NCBI RefSeq assembly: GCF_000716675.1
Contig: NZ_JNXT01000015.1
Location: 62,001 to 126,000, forward strand
Reading direction: 5' to 3'
Source: Streptomyces alboflavus
Lineage (GTDB): Bacteria > Actinomycetota > Actinomycetes > Streptomycetales > Streptomycetaceae
DNA length: 64,000 nt
Shown: in pieces, positions 15,557 to 23,665 of the stretch
Numbering within the stretch: position 1 is the first letter of the stretch
Layout: the number at the start of each line of letters is the position of its first letter
The notes under the pieces: model-generated
What the model saw: only the letters and a program-made list of their open reading frames with translations
Database searches by the model: none
Told to the model about the DNA's origin: nothing
Position numbers and translations under genes: made by a program

Positions 15557-16213
15557 ATGCCTGGTGCGGTCTCCATCGGTGAAGCGGCGGCGCTGTACGG
15601 CCTCGCGCCGTCCACGGTGCGGTGGTGGGAGCGCCGGGGCGTGCTGAATCCGCCCGCCCGTGACGGCGGCAAGCGGCGCTACGGCGACCCCGACCTGCGC
15701 CGCATCGGCGTCGCCTATCTGTGCTGTGTGGTCGGGGCGATGCCGCTGGACCAGGCGGCCGTCGTCACCTCGGGGAAGTCCACGAACAGCGCCTGGCAGG
15801 GCACGGTCGGCGCCCAGATCACGCAGCTGGAACAGCGGATCGAGGAGTTGACGGCCGCGCGGGACTACCTCCGCCACCTCCTGAGCTGCACGGACGACGA
15901 CATGGCCGAGTGCCCCGTCCTGGAGGGCGAGCTGTCCGCGCGCACTCCCCGGGGTCGCGTCGCCGCCACCGACCTCGTCACCGCCGCACGCACGGCCCGC
16001 AGTGGCGGAGAGCGGCACGAGGGCGCGTCGGCCCGTGACGTAAATCCGGCGGCGGAGCGCCCTGCGCGTGACAGAAACCCGGGGCTCTGTCCCGGCTGCC
16101 GGGGACCGCTGACACGGTCCCCGCGCGGGCGGCCCCGGACGTACTGCTCACGCGCGTGCCGGCAGCGCGCCTACCGGGGCCGTCAGAGCGACCGGACTAG
16201 CGCACCTGCCTGA
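15557..16213 (+). CDS. MerR-family regulator with C-terminal zinc-finger-like tail
   Basis: A 218-residue protein. Residues 5-70 are a MerR winged helix-turn-helix ('SIGEAAALYGLAPSTVRWWE', 'KRRYGDPDLRRI'). Residues 84-110 are a helical dimerisation segment. After a disordered stretch, residues 178-208 form a C2C2 motif (C178, C181, C197, C201, with 'GRPRTYCSRACRQRAYRGR') resembling a common actinobacterial zinc-ribbon that binds nucleic acid. The combination suggests two nucleic-acid contacts in one chain. GGGAG lies five bases before the ATG; an in-frame ATG at 15539 is an alternative. It is divergent from the iron-box oxygenase and may regulate it. It overlaps the convergent gene by 17 bases. 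Confidence 0.75.
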   Translation: MPGAVSIGEAAALYGLAPSTVRWWERRGVLNPPARDGGKRRYGDPDLRRIGVAYLCCVVGAMPLDQAAVVTSGKSTNSAWQGTVGAQITQLEQRIEELTAARDYLRHLLSCTDDDMAECPVLEGELSARTPRGRVAATDLVTAARTARSGGERHEGASARDVNPAAERPARDRNPGLCPGCRGPLTRSPRGRPRTYCSRACRQRAYRGRQSDRTSAPA

Positions 16214-17177
16214 CCGCCACCGCGTTGTACGGCGTCGAGGGCGTGGTCTCCTCCGTGAAGCGGGAGTTGGGCAGATAGAGACGGTCGCCGAACGCGGCCA
16301 CGGTGGTGGGGATGCGGAAGCGGGCGTCGGTGATCCGGGCGAGGGCCGAGCCGCGCAGGCCCGTGGGGTGCATGCGGAACACGTCCACGGCGTTCTGGAC
16401 CTGCTGGACGACGTAGAGCGTGCGGCCGAGGAGGAGGGCGCCGTCGCCGTCGGGGAGCTTGCTGGAGCCGAGGTCGACCCGGCGGGTGTCGCCGGTCCGC
16501 GGGTCGACGCGGTAGAGGCTGCCGCCGTGGGCGTGGACGTTGATGACGAGCAGGCCGCGGCCGTCGGGCGTCCGTTCGAGGCCGTTGGTCGTGAAGCCGT
16601 CGGCGGGCGCCGAGACCCACTCGCCCACCAGGGGCAGCGTCACGATCTCCCGCGCCGGGGGCAGCTCGCCGCGGGGTCCGAGCGGCAGGCCGTACAGCTG
16701 CTGCTGGGTGGAGTCGGTGAACCAGGCCGCGCGGGGCGTGAGGACGACGTCGTTCACGACGGTCTTCGGCGTGCCGACCTCGTACGCGGCGAGGACGCGG
16801 CCGGTGCGGCCCTCGACGACGCGCAGTTCGCGGGTGAAGCCCCCGGCGACGAACAGCCGGCCCCGCCCGTCGCTCTTGAGGCCGAGGCTCATCCCGTCCG
16901 CCCCGGTCGGGATCCGCTCGCCGCGCCCGGTGGCGAGGCTCGCGCGGTACAGGTCCCCGCCGATCCGCGAGCCGAACCAGGCGGTCGCGCCGGGCCCGAT
17001 GGCGATGCCCTCGGGCTGGAAGCCGTTCGGCAGGGGGAAGTCCGTGGGCCAGGCGGCGCCCGCGGTCCCGGCGCGGGCCGTCGACGCGAGCGGCCCGAGG
17101 GCGGCCAGCGCCGCCGCGGCCGCACCGGCGCCCAGCATCGTCCGACGGGAGGCACCGGAAACATCATCGGTTGTCAT
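16197..17177 (-). CDS. Tat-exported SMP-30/NHL-type beta-propeller protein
   Basis: A 326-residue protein beginning 'MTTDDVSGASRRTMLGAG', a twin-arginine export signal (SRRTM then an Ala-rich core to about residue 45). The mature part is a propeller of the SMP-30/gluconolactonase/LRE type: 'NGFQPEGIAIGPGATAWFGS', 'LYRASLATGRGERIP', 'TVVNDVVLTPRAAWFTDS', 'GFTTNGLERTPDGRGLLVIN', 'GDGALLLGRTLYVVQQ'. Family members are Ca2+-dependent lactonases or strictosidine-synthase-like proteins. Here the fold is visible but a specific metal site is not certain. It is probably extracellular or cell-surface. Three tandem 23-bp repeats lie just upstream. Confidence 0.75.
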   Translation of the reverse strand: MTTDDVSGASRRTMLGAGAAAAALAALGPLASTARAGTAGAAWPTDFPLPNGFQPEGIAIGPGATAWFGSRIGGDLYRASLATGRGERIPTGADGMSLGLKSDGRGRLFVAGGFTRELRVVEGRTGRVLAAYEVGTPKTVVNDVVLTPRAAWFTDSTQQQLYGLPLGPRGELPPAREIVTLPLVGEWVSAPADGFTTNGLERTPDGRGLLVINVHAHGGSLYRVDPRTGDTRRVDLGSSKLPDGDGALLLGRTLYVVQQVQNAVDVFRMHPTGLRGSALARITDARFRIPTTVAAFGDRLYLPNSRFTEETTPSTPYNAVAVRQVR

Positions 17178-17215
17178 GCCGTACACCCTTCCCCGCCGGG
17201 GCCGCGGCGAAGAGA

Positions 17216-17284
17216 ACGGCCCGCCGTCGGTTGCCGAGACGGCCTGCCGCCGGTAGTCGAAACGGCCTGCCGCCGGTTGTCGAC
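17216..17284. repeat. Three tandem 23-bp repeats
   Basis: Units at 17216-17238, 17239-17261 and 17262-17284, each starting ACGGCC(T/C)GCCG(C/T)CGG, differ at a few positions. They fill much of the 139 bases between the Tat-propeller start and the sugar dehydrogenase stop. They could be iterated operator sites in the promoter of the downstream gene or slippage products. Confidence 0.8.
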
Positions 17285-17316
17285 CGGACGACAGGCCGAG
17301 CTCCCGCGCCCGAGTG

Positions 17317-18456
17317 CTACGCCCGGTCGATGCGGTAGACGCTGCCACCGATGTCGAGGACGTACAGCTCGCGGTTGCCGCCCTCGATGAACGAGACGAC
17401 CTCACCGCCGTTGACCCCGAGGTCGCTCACCCCGGTCACCTTGCCGTTCTCCATCTTCAGGGCGCGGACGGTGCCGTCGCAGTAGTCGCTGTACAGGTAC
17501 TGGCCCTTGAGGTCCGGGATCGCCTTGCCCCGGTACACGTACCCGCCCGTCACCGAGCAGCCGAGGCCGGTGCGGTCGTACTCGTAGACCGGCCGGACGT
17601 GGTTCGCGGGCTCCGTGCCGCCCCGGAAGGGGTGGGTGCCCTCCATCCGGGACCAGCCGTAGTTCTCGCCGCCGTCGCTGCTCGCCGGGGACCAGTCGAT
17701 CTCCTCCCAGGCGCTCTGGCCCACGTCACCGAGCAGCAGGTCGCCGGAGCCCGCGTCGAAGGAGAACTTCCACGGGTTGCGCAGCCCGTACGACCAGATC
17801 TCGTCCTTCGCCTTCGGGTCGCCGACGAACGGGTTGTCCTTCGGGATCGCGTACGGCTTGGCGCCCCTGGGGTCGATCCGCAGGAGCTTGCCGAGCAGCG
17901 TGTCGAGGTTCTGTCCGTAGCCGTGCGGGTCGCCGCCCGAGCCGCCGTCGCCGAACGCGATGTACAGATAGCCGTCCGGGCCGAACTTGATGTCACCGCC
18001 GTTGTGGTTGGAGTAGGGCTGCGTCTGGGTGAGGACGGTGCGCCGGGTCTGCGGCTGGATCTTGCCCTTCCGCACGGCGAACTCGTCGATGGTGCTGGTG
18101 CCTTGGAGGTTCGTGAACGAGATGTAGAAGTGCGCGAACTTCTTGTCGAAGGCGATGCCGAGGAGGCCGCGCTCGCCGTCGGTGGTGGTCTCCTTCGTGA
18201 TGTCGACGACGGGGTTGCTGAGGCCTCCCTCGCTGTCCAGGACCCGGACGGTGCCCGCGCGTTCGGCTATCCAGACGGTGCCGCCGGGGCCCGCGGTCCC
18301 GGCGATCGGATTCTTGGCCGTGGTCACCTTCGTGAGCGTGACCTTCGGTGCCTGCTTCGACGCGGCGGGCTCGTCGGCGGACGCCGTGGTGAGGGCGAGG
18401 GAGGCGACGAGGCAGAGGGTGCCGACGATCGCCGAGCTTCTGGTGCGAACTTTCAC
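17317..18456 (-). CDS. Secreted PQQ-dependent sugar (glucose/sorbosone) dehydrogenase-like protein
   Basis: A 379-residue exported protein (signal about 1-27, 'IVGTLCLVASLALTTASA'). It has the GSDH six-bladed propeller signatures: 'RGLLGIAFDKKF', 'NHNGGDIKFGPDGYLYIAFG', 'GKLLRIDPRG', 'GLRNPWKFSFD', 'DVGQSAWEEIDW', 'GENYGWSRMEG', 'VTGGYVYRGKAIPDLKGQYL'. The family oxidises aldose sugars with a PQQ cofactor outside the cell. The His in 'NHNGGD' and the Arg in 'GLRNPW' match catalytic and PQQ-binding positions of soluble glucose dehydrogenase. The GTG start has AGGAGG six bases upstream. A DasR-like site lies about 150 bases upstream. Confidence 0.88.
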   Translation of the reverse strand: MKVRTRSSAIVGTLCLVASLALTTASADEPAASKQAPKVTLTKVTTAKNPIAGTAGPGGTVWIAERAGTVRVLDSEGGLSNPVVDITKETTTDGERGLLGIAFDKKFAHFYISFTNLQGTSTIDEFAVRKGKIQPQTRRTVLTQTQPYSNHNGGDIKFGPDGYLYIAFGDGGSGGDPHGYGQNLDTLLGKLLRIDPRGAKPYAIPKDNPFVGDPKAKDEIWSYGLRNPWKFSFDAGSGDLLLGDVGQSAWEEIDWSPASSDGGENYGWSRMEGTHPFRGGTEPANHVRPVYEYDRTGLGCSVTGGYVYRGKAIPDLKGQYLYSDYCDGTVRALKMENGKVTGVSDLGVNGGEVVSFIEGGNRELYVLDIGGSVYRIDRA

Positions 18457-18601
18457 CGTGATCCTCCTGGAGGCGGCGAATGGGGGAAGTCACCCAGCTG
18501 CTAGGGGCAGTTGTGAGGGGGTGTCGCCCGTGCCAGCACGCAACCTGGGTGGGGGATGGTGTGCAACTGGCCACGCATGAGAATACTGGGACGGGGATGG
18601 T

Positions 18602-18613
18602 TGGTGTAGACCA
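18602..18613. promoter_or_regulatory. Possible DasR-responsive element (dre-like)
   Basis: TGGTGTAGACCA matches the core of the DasR element TGGTCTAGACCA at 11 of 12 positions. It lies 146 bases upstream of the secreted sugar dehydrogenase start and 39 bases past the WGR gene's end. DasR represses amino-sugar metabolism in Streptomyces, so control of a sugar oxidase would make sense. Flanking bases match less well. Confidence 0.3.
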
Positions 18614-18651
18614 GAACTACCGCCATCTGTTCCGGTTCCGGTCACCGCGGC

Positions 18652-20104
18652 TCACTGAAGCCGGCGGATGTCCCCGCGCACGCGGTAGAAGCCACCGGCG
18701 GCCGGGTGCAGGGCGTCCACCACATAGCGCGCCCCGGGCTGCCGTATCGCGCGCGGGAACTGCACGTTCCAGGAGCCGTCGTAGCCCTCGGACACCACGT
18801 GCACGCGCAGCCTGCCGCCGTCCTGGACGCACTCGACGACGACCGCCCCCGCCGGGACCCGGGTGACGGTGGCCACCGCGGTCGCCGTCGTGGCCGGTGC
18901 GTACGTGGGCAGGGCCGCCGCCAGCTTGACGTCCCGCGGCTGCGGCACCGTGCCCTGCTGCGCCGCGGAGATGGCCGCCTCGCTCGCGTCGACACAGACG
19001 AGCGAGCTGTCCGTCGTCACCAAGTACAGCCGCCCGTCGCGGTACTGCATCGAGAGGGCCGAGCCGCCGCCGGTGCCGAGCTTCCACAGGCGCGTGCCGT
19101 CCCGGTCGAAGCAGTACACGGACGACGCGGCGTCACCGGCGAAGACGAACCGGCCGCTCGGCGAGGTGGCGCACGAGTACACCGGGCTGTCGCAGGCGTA
19201 CGTGGCCTCGACCGCGCCCGTCGCCTTCGACAGGCGCTGGACCGCGCGGTGGGCGGTGCCCGCGTACACCGCGTCGTCCTCCTGCCAGCCGAACAGGACG
19301 CCGCCGCGGGTGGGCGTGTGCCACAACTCGCCGCCGCCGTCGGGTGCGTAGGCGGTGACGCCCCCCGGTGTGGCCGTGGTAGACCGCCCGGTCGTCGGCG
19401 CGGACCATCCAGGCGTGCTCGCCCTGGCTGCGGCGCGCCCACTGGTGCTCGTCCTCGTGGTCGATGACGGTCAGGCGGCCCTCGCGGTCCGAGACGTTCA
19501 GGACGCCCTCGTGGATGTCCAGCCAGAAGATGTCGACGTCGGCGGCGATGTCGTACGCCGCGAAGGGCAGCTTCGACGACAGGTCGTAGACGCTGCCGTC
19601 GTCGCAGCCCGCGTAGATCCAGAAGTCGTCGGCGACCAGGCACTTCACGCCGTCCGGGAGCTGGAAGCGGGCGAGGACGCCGCCGTTGTGGTCCAGGGTG
19701 TACACATCCCCCGCCTGGTTGCCCACCCAGCAGTGGTCGTCGTCGACGTGGATGCCGAACGCCGACGAGCCGGTGCGGAAGCGCCAAAGCACCGGGGCGA
19801 CGGCCCGCGCGGTGGACGGCGCCGACGCCACCTGACGCCGCGTCACCGCGCGGGGCGCGCGCAGCCCGGGCACGGCCGGGGCATACCCCTTGCGGACCTT
19901 CTCCGCGACCTTCTTCGCGGCCGCCGCCCGCGCCTTCGCCGCCGAGGCGAACGAGGTGGTCTGCGTCTGCCCGGCGGCGCCGATGCGTCCGTACCGCACC
20001 GTCACCGTCTGGTCGGCGACGGTCACTTCGTAGAACTTGTGCGCGCCCTCGCCCTCTTGCGACAGCTCCAGGTACGTCGTCGACAGCGTGGTCGCGGCAG
20101 GCAT
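18652..20104 (-). pseudogene. WGR-domain and beta-propeller protein, split by a +1 frameshift
   Basis: The gene begins 'MPAATTLSTTYLELSQEG' after GGGGAGGGG. Residues 1-80 form a WGR domain ('VTVRYGRIGAAGQTQTTSF'), as found in nucleic-acid and PARP-associated proteins. A PQQ/WD-type propeller follows ('WRFRTGSSAFGIHVDDDHCW', 'GDVYTLDHNGGVLARFQLP', 'IYAGCDDGSVYDLSSKLP'). In a run of six C (plus strand 19361-19366) the frame breaks: removing one base joins 'VYHGHTGG' to 'VTAYAPDGGGELWHTP' and to the rest of the propeller, ending at 18652. Repaired, it is about 483 residues. The damage could be a real mutation, a slippage (phase-variable) tract or a sequencing error. The downstream half remains clean coding, which favours recent change or error. 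Confidence 0.75.
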
Positions 20105-20217
20105 GGCAGACCCCTCCCCAGGGCGGACCCGCGGCTTCTCCGCCGGGCCCCACTGCTCACACCGTAGGAGGAGCCACTGACAACGACCCGCCCTGGTCCG
20201 CGCGGCCGGCCCGTCGC

Positions 20218-20646
20218 TCAGCCGCCCTCGCCGGGCGGCGTGCCGCAGCTGGGGCCGCCGGGACCGTCGAACTGCACCGAGCTGAAGAAGTCCCGGTAGG
20301 TGGGGAAGAAGTTGCCCTTGCCGGTCGGGCCGGAGGACGTCACGGCCGTGCAGCCCGCGTACCGGGCGTCCGACCAGAGGTGGATGGTCGACGCCGTGCG
20401 GTTCCAGTCCGACTTGGCGCGGTCGTCCATGCCGAGGGACGCGAGATCCGGGGTGTCTCCCCTGAGCGCGATCATGTCGCCGGTGCCGTCGAGGCCCGAG
20501 AACATGCAGTAGTGGCCGTCGGGGCACCGGTCGTACCCGTCGGAGGCGTGCGCCGTCGAGGCGGGCACCGCGGTGGCGGCAGCGGTGAGGGCCGGGCCGA
20601 CCGCCCGCGCCAGGGCACGCCGACCACCCGCGACGACGCCCCTCAG
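20218..20646 (-). CDS. Secreted peptidase inhibitor family I36-like protein, start uncertain
   Basis: About 142 residues. A signal-like stretch ('RRALARAVGPALTAAATAVP', cleavage after 'STAHA') precedes a small Cys-containing domain 'CPDGHYCMFSGLDGTGD', 'DWNRTASTIHLW', 'SDARYAGCTAV', 'GNFFPTYRDFFSSVQF'. This resembles the Streptomyces SMI/I36 beta-gamma-crystallin-like inhibitors. The puzzle is the start: no in-frame ATG, GTG or TTG exists where the signal peptide should begin. A CTG at 20646 overlaps the stop of the upstream ROK gene (CTGA) and follows a G-rich stretch. The coordinates given assume that CTG. A canonical ATG exists only far upstream, inside the ROK gene. Confidence 0.55.
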   Translation of the reverse strand: MRGVVAGGRRALARAVGPALTAAATAVPASTAHASDGYDRCPDGHYCMFSGLDGTGDMIALRGDTPDLASLGMDDRAKSDWNRTASTIHLWSDARYAGCTAVTSSGPTGKGNFFPTYRDFFSSVQFDGPGGPSCGTPPGEGG

Positions 20647-21866
20647 TACCCGCCCCCCGCCACCACCCGGTCCACCTCCCGCGGCGAGAGGGCGTGCTCC
20701 ACCGCGAGGATGCCCGCGCCGATCGCCGCCGCGTTCTCGCCGGTGCGGCTCGGCTCGATGCGCAGGACGTGCGTCGCGAGGGGGTGCGAGCGGCGGTACA
20801 CCGCTTCCCGTACGCCCGCGAGGAGCTGGTCGTGGACCGCGGCGAGCGCGCCGCCGACCACCACCGTGTCGGGGTTGAAGAAGTTCACCAGGCCCGCGAG
20901 GACCTCGCCCACCGCCCGCCCCGCCTCCCGGACCATGCGGACCGCGTCCCGGTGGCCGGATTTCACTAGGCGTACGACATCGCTGCCCGACGCCGCCGCG
21001 AGGCCCAGGTCCGACAGACGGCGGGCCAGGGCGGCGCCGCCCGCGACCGCCTCCAGGCAGCCGGAGTTGCCGCAGCGGCACGGTTCGTCCAGCTCACCGA
21101 CGCGGATGTGGCCGATGTCGCCCGCGCTGCCCTGGGCGCCCCGGTGCAGCCTGCCGTCGGCGACGATCCCGCAGCCGATGCCCGTGCCGACCTTGATGTA
21201 GAGCAGATAGCGGGTGTCCGGAAACGCTCGGCGCTGCTCGGCGAGCGCCATCACGTTCACGTCGTTGTCGACGAGCGCGCGCACCTGGAACCGGTCCGCG
21301 AAGAACTCCGGGATCGGGTACTGGTGCCACCCGGGCATGATCGGCGGGTCCACGGGGCGGCCGGTGGAGAACTCGACGGGCCCGGGCACGCCCACGCCGA
21401 TGGACTGGAGCGTCGAAGGATCGCGCCCGGCCTCCTTCAGGAGCGCGTGCAGGGTGCGCTCCACATGGCCGAGCACCGACTGCGGTCCGTCCGCGATCGA
21501 CAGCGGATCCTCACGCAGGGCGAGCGTCTGGCCGCCGACGTCCATCAGCAGGACCCGGCAGTGCGAGGCGCCCAGATCGACGCCCGCGACGGCGTGTTCA
21601 CGGGTCCGCAGGCGCAGCTTCCGGGGCGGGCGGCCGCCCGTGGAGCTGCCGTCGGCCTCCTCCGTCACGAAGCCGTGCGCGATGAGCGCGTCCACCCGCT
21701 GCGAGACCGTCGAACGCGCGAGGCCCGTCAGGCGGGCGAGGTCCGCCCGGGTGGCGGCCGCGCCCGCGCGCAGCAGGGCGAGGACGTCCCCGGGCGAGGA
21801 GGCCACCGGCGCGGGTGAGCCGTCGGGGGACGGGGCGGACGGGGGAAGATCCGACGCTCCAGGCAT
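20643..21866 (-). CDS. ROK-family transcriptional repressor of the sugar transport operon
   Basis: A 407-residue ROK protein. An N-terminal winged helix-turn-helix (about 25-85, 'RADLARLTGLARSTVSQRVD') is followed by a sugar-kinase-like fold with the DxGxxxxR-type motif 'AVAGVDLGASHCRVLLMDVG' and the ROK zinc motif CRCGNSGCLE. The sugar-binding residues of 'IGVGVPGPV' and 'VDNDVNVMA' are present. It should bind DNA until a sugar or sugar phosphate binds. It is divergent from a sugar ABC importer operon and an inverted repeat lies between them, so it is almost certainly the local repressor. ATG 21866 was preferred to GTG 21875 because AGGGTG lies at a suitable distance. Confidence 0.88.
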   Translation of the reverse strand: MPGASDLPPSAPSPDGSPAPVASSPGDVLALLRAGAAATRADLARLTGLARSTVSQRVDALIAHGFVTEEADGSSTGGRPPRKLRLRTREHAVAGVDLGASHCRVLLMDVGGQTLALREDPLSIADGPQSVLGHVERTLHALLKEAGRDPSTLQSIGVGVPGPVEFSTGRPVDPPIMPGWHQYPIPEFFADRFQVRALVDNDVNVMALAEQRRAFPDTRYLLYIKVGTGIGCGIVADGRLHRGAQGSAGDIGHIRVGELDEPCRCGNSGCLEAVAGGAALARRLSDLGLAAASGSDVVRLVKSGHRDAVRMVREAGRAVGEVLAGLVNFFNPDTVVVGGALAAVHDQLLAGVREAVYRRSHPLATHVLRIEPSRTGENAAAIGAGILAVEHALSPREVDRVVAGGGY

Positions 21867-21967
21867 GCCAGTCACCCTAGGGACGACTTTCGCTGCTCAC
21901 AAGGCCGATGATGTTTGATCGTCGACCTAAGTCGCCGTCAAATCCCGCGTAAACAAACGTGCTTGGG

Positions 21968-21986
21968 CCCTTGACAGGTCAAAGGG
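21968..21986. promoter_or_regulatory. Inverted repeat overlapping a -35-like hexamer, candidate ROK operator
   Basis: TTGAC at 21971-21975 and GTCAA at 21978-21982 form an inverted repeat, extended by CCC and GGG with one extra base. TTGACA at 21971 also reads as a -35 for the importer operon. A repressor bound here would block that promoter. It is the best operator candidate in the 164-base divergent region. Confidence 0.4.
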
Positions 21987-22030
21987 TCCTCATCACATTG
22001 CTCTGCAGGCCGCTGCCGAAGGAGCTGAGG

Positions 22031-23665
22031 GTGCAGGCGATGCATGCGAAGCAGGCGACGCACACGATGTTGGCGATGCACGGCGTGTCCAAGAGCTTCC
22101 TCGGCGTGCGCGTGCTGCACGGCGTCTCGCTCGACCTCGCCGCGGGCGAGGTGCACGCCCTGGTCGGGGAGAACGGCGCGGGCAAGTCCACGCTCATGAA
22201 GGTCCTCGCGGGCGAACACGTACCGGACGAAGGCGTCATCACGCTCGACGGACGCCGCCACCGCTTCAGCCACCCCGCCCAGGCCCAGGCCGCCGGGATC
22301 GGCATCATCCACCAGGAGTTCGCGCTCCTGGAGCACCGCACGGTCGCCGAGAACGTCTTCCTCGGCCGCGAGCCCACCCGCTACGGCCTCGTCGACCGCC
22401 GCGCGATGGAGGACCGCACCGCCCGGCTCCTGGCCGACCTCGGCGAGGACGGCATCGGGCCGCGGACGTACGTGCGCGACCTGTCCGTCGCCCGGCAGCA
22501 GACCGTCGAGATCGTCAAGGCGCTCGCCTCCGACGTCCGCGTCCTCGTCATGGACGAGCCGACCGCGCCGCTCGCCGACCACGAGGCGGGGCTGCTGCAC
22601 GCCCTGGTGCGCCGCCTCGCCGCGCGCGGACTCGGCATCCTGTACATCTCGCACCGGCTGCGCGAGGTCTTCGAGCTCTCCCAGCGCGTGACCGTCCTCA
22701 AGGACGGCCGCCATGTGACGACCGTACGCACCGAGGACACGGACACCGACCGGATCGTACGGGCCATGGTGGGCCGGGAGCTGAGCGCCTACTACCCGCC
22801 GCGCGCCCGCCCCGAGGAGGTCGGCGAGACCCGCCTCGCCGTGCGCGGCGGCGGCAACGCGCGCCTGACCGGCATCGACCTGACGCTGCGCGCGGGCGAG
22901 ATCACCGGCGTCGCGGGCCTCCAGGGCGCGGGCCGCACCTCCCTCGCCCGGGCCCTGTTCGGCGCCGCGCCCTTCACCACGGGCACCATGACCGTCGACG
23001 GGGCGGCGCTCAGGCCATCCGCGCCGCGGCAGGCCATCCGCGCCGGTGTCGCCCTCGTCACGGAGGACCGCAAGGCGGAGGGGCTCGCCCTGCGCCAGTC
23101 CGTGCGGGACAACGCCCTGCTGGTCACCCGCGCCGTCCCCGACCGCGAACGGCCACCGGCAGCGAGGGAGTTGACCGCTCTCCTGGAGAAGGTCCGCCTC
23201 CAGGCGCGCGGCGAGCACCAGGAGACCCGCTTCCTGTCCGGCGGCAACCAGCAGAAGGTCGTCATCGCCAAGTGGCTCGCCGCCCGCCCCCGCGTGCTCC
23301 TCTTCGACGAGCCGACCCGGGGTGTCGACGTGGGCGCCAAGGCGGCCATCCACACGCTGGTGCGCGACCTCGCCCGCGAAGGTCTCGCCGTCCTCATCGT
23401 CTCCTCCGAACTGCCCGAACTGATCGGCATGAGCGACCGGATCCTCGTCATGGCGGAGGGACGCGTCGCCGGTGAACTGCCCGCCGGGGCGACGGAGGAG
23501 GAGGTCATGCGCCTCGCGACGGCCGGCTCTCAGGGCGCCGCGACGACCGGCCCGGGTGGTGCCGCCCCTGACGGCCCCACCTCCGATGGCGCCACCCCGC
23601 CCCCGCCTTCCCCGGACCCCACCCCGCCCCCCTCCACCCCGACACCGCAGGAAGGAGCGGCATGA
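22031..23665 (+). CDS. Sugar ABC transporter ATP-binding protein (duplicated ATPase, RbsA/XylG type)
   Basis: A 544-residue protein with two ABC ATPase domains. The first has Walker A GENGAGKST, a degenerate signature ('LSVARQQ') and Walker B 'VLVMDEPTA'. The second has a degenerate Walker A (GLQGAGRTS, Lys replaced by Arg), signature LSGGNQQK and 'LLFDEPTRGVD'. This asymmetry is normal for the pentose/ribose importer family. The C-terminal 40 residues are a Pro/Thr/Gly-rich tail ('PPPPSPDPTPPPSTPTPQ'). GTG 22031 was chosen because AAGGAG is six bases upstream. It powers uptake of a monosaccharide with the next three genes and ends in an ATGA overlap with the first permease. Confidence 0.92.
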   Translation: MQAMHAKQATHTMLAMHGVSKSFLGVRVLHGVSLDLAAGEVHALVGENGAGKSTLMKVLAGEHVPDEGVITLDGRRHRFSHPAQAQAAGIGIIHQEFALLEHRTVAENVFLGREPTRYGLVDRRAMEDRTARLLADLGEDGIGPRTYVRDLSVARQQTVEIVKALASDVRVLVMDEPTAPLADHEAGLLHALVRRLAARGLGILYISHRLREVFELSQRVTVLKDGRHVTTVRTEDTDTDRIVRAMVGRELSAYYPPRARPEEVGETRLAVRGGGNARLTGIDLTLRAGEITGVAGLQGAGRTSLARALFGAAPFTTGTMTVDGAALRPSAPRQAIRAGVALVTEDRKAEGLALRQSVRDNALLVTRAVPDRERPPAARELTALLEKVRLQARGEHQETRFLSGGNQQKVVIAKWLAARPRVLLFDEPTRGVDVGAKAAIHTLVRDLAREGLAVLIVSSELPELIGMSDRILVMAEGRVAGELPAGATEEEVMRLATAGSQGAATTGPGGAAPDGPTSDGATPPPPSPDPTPPPSTPTPQEGAA

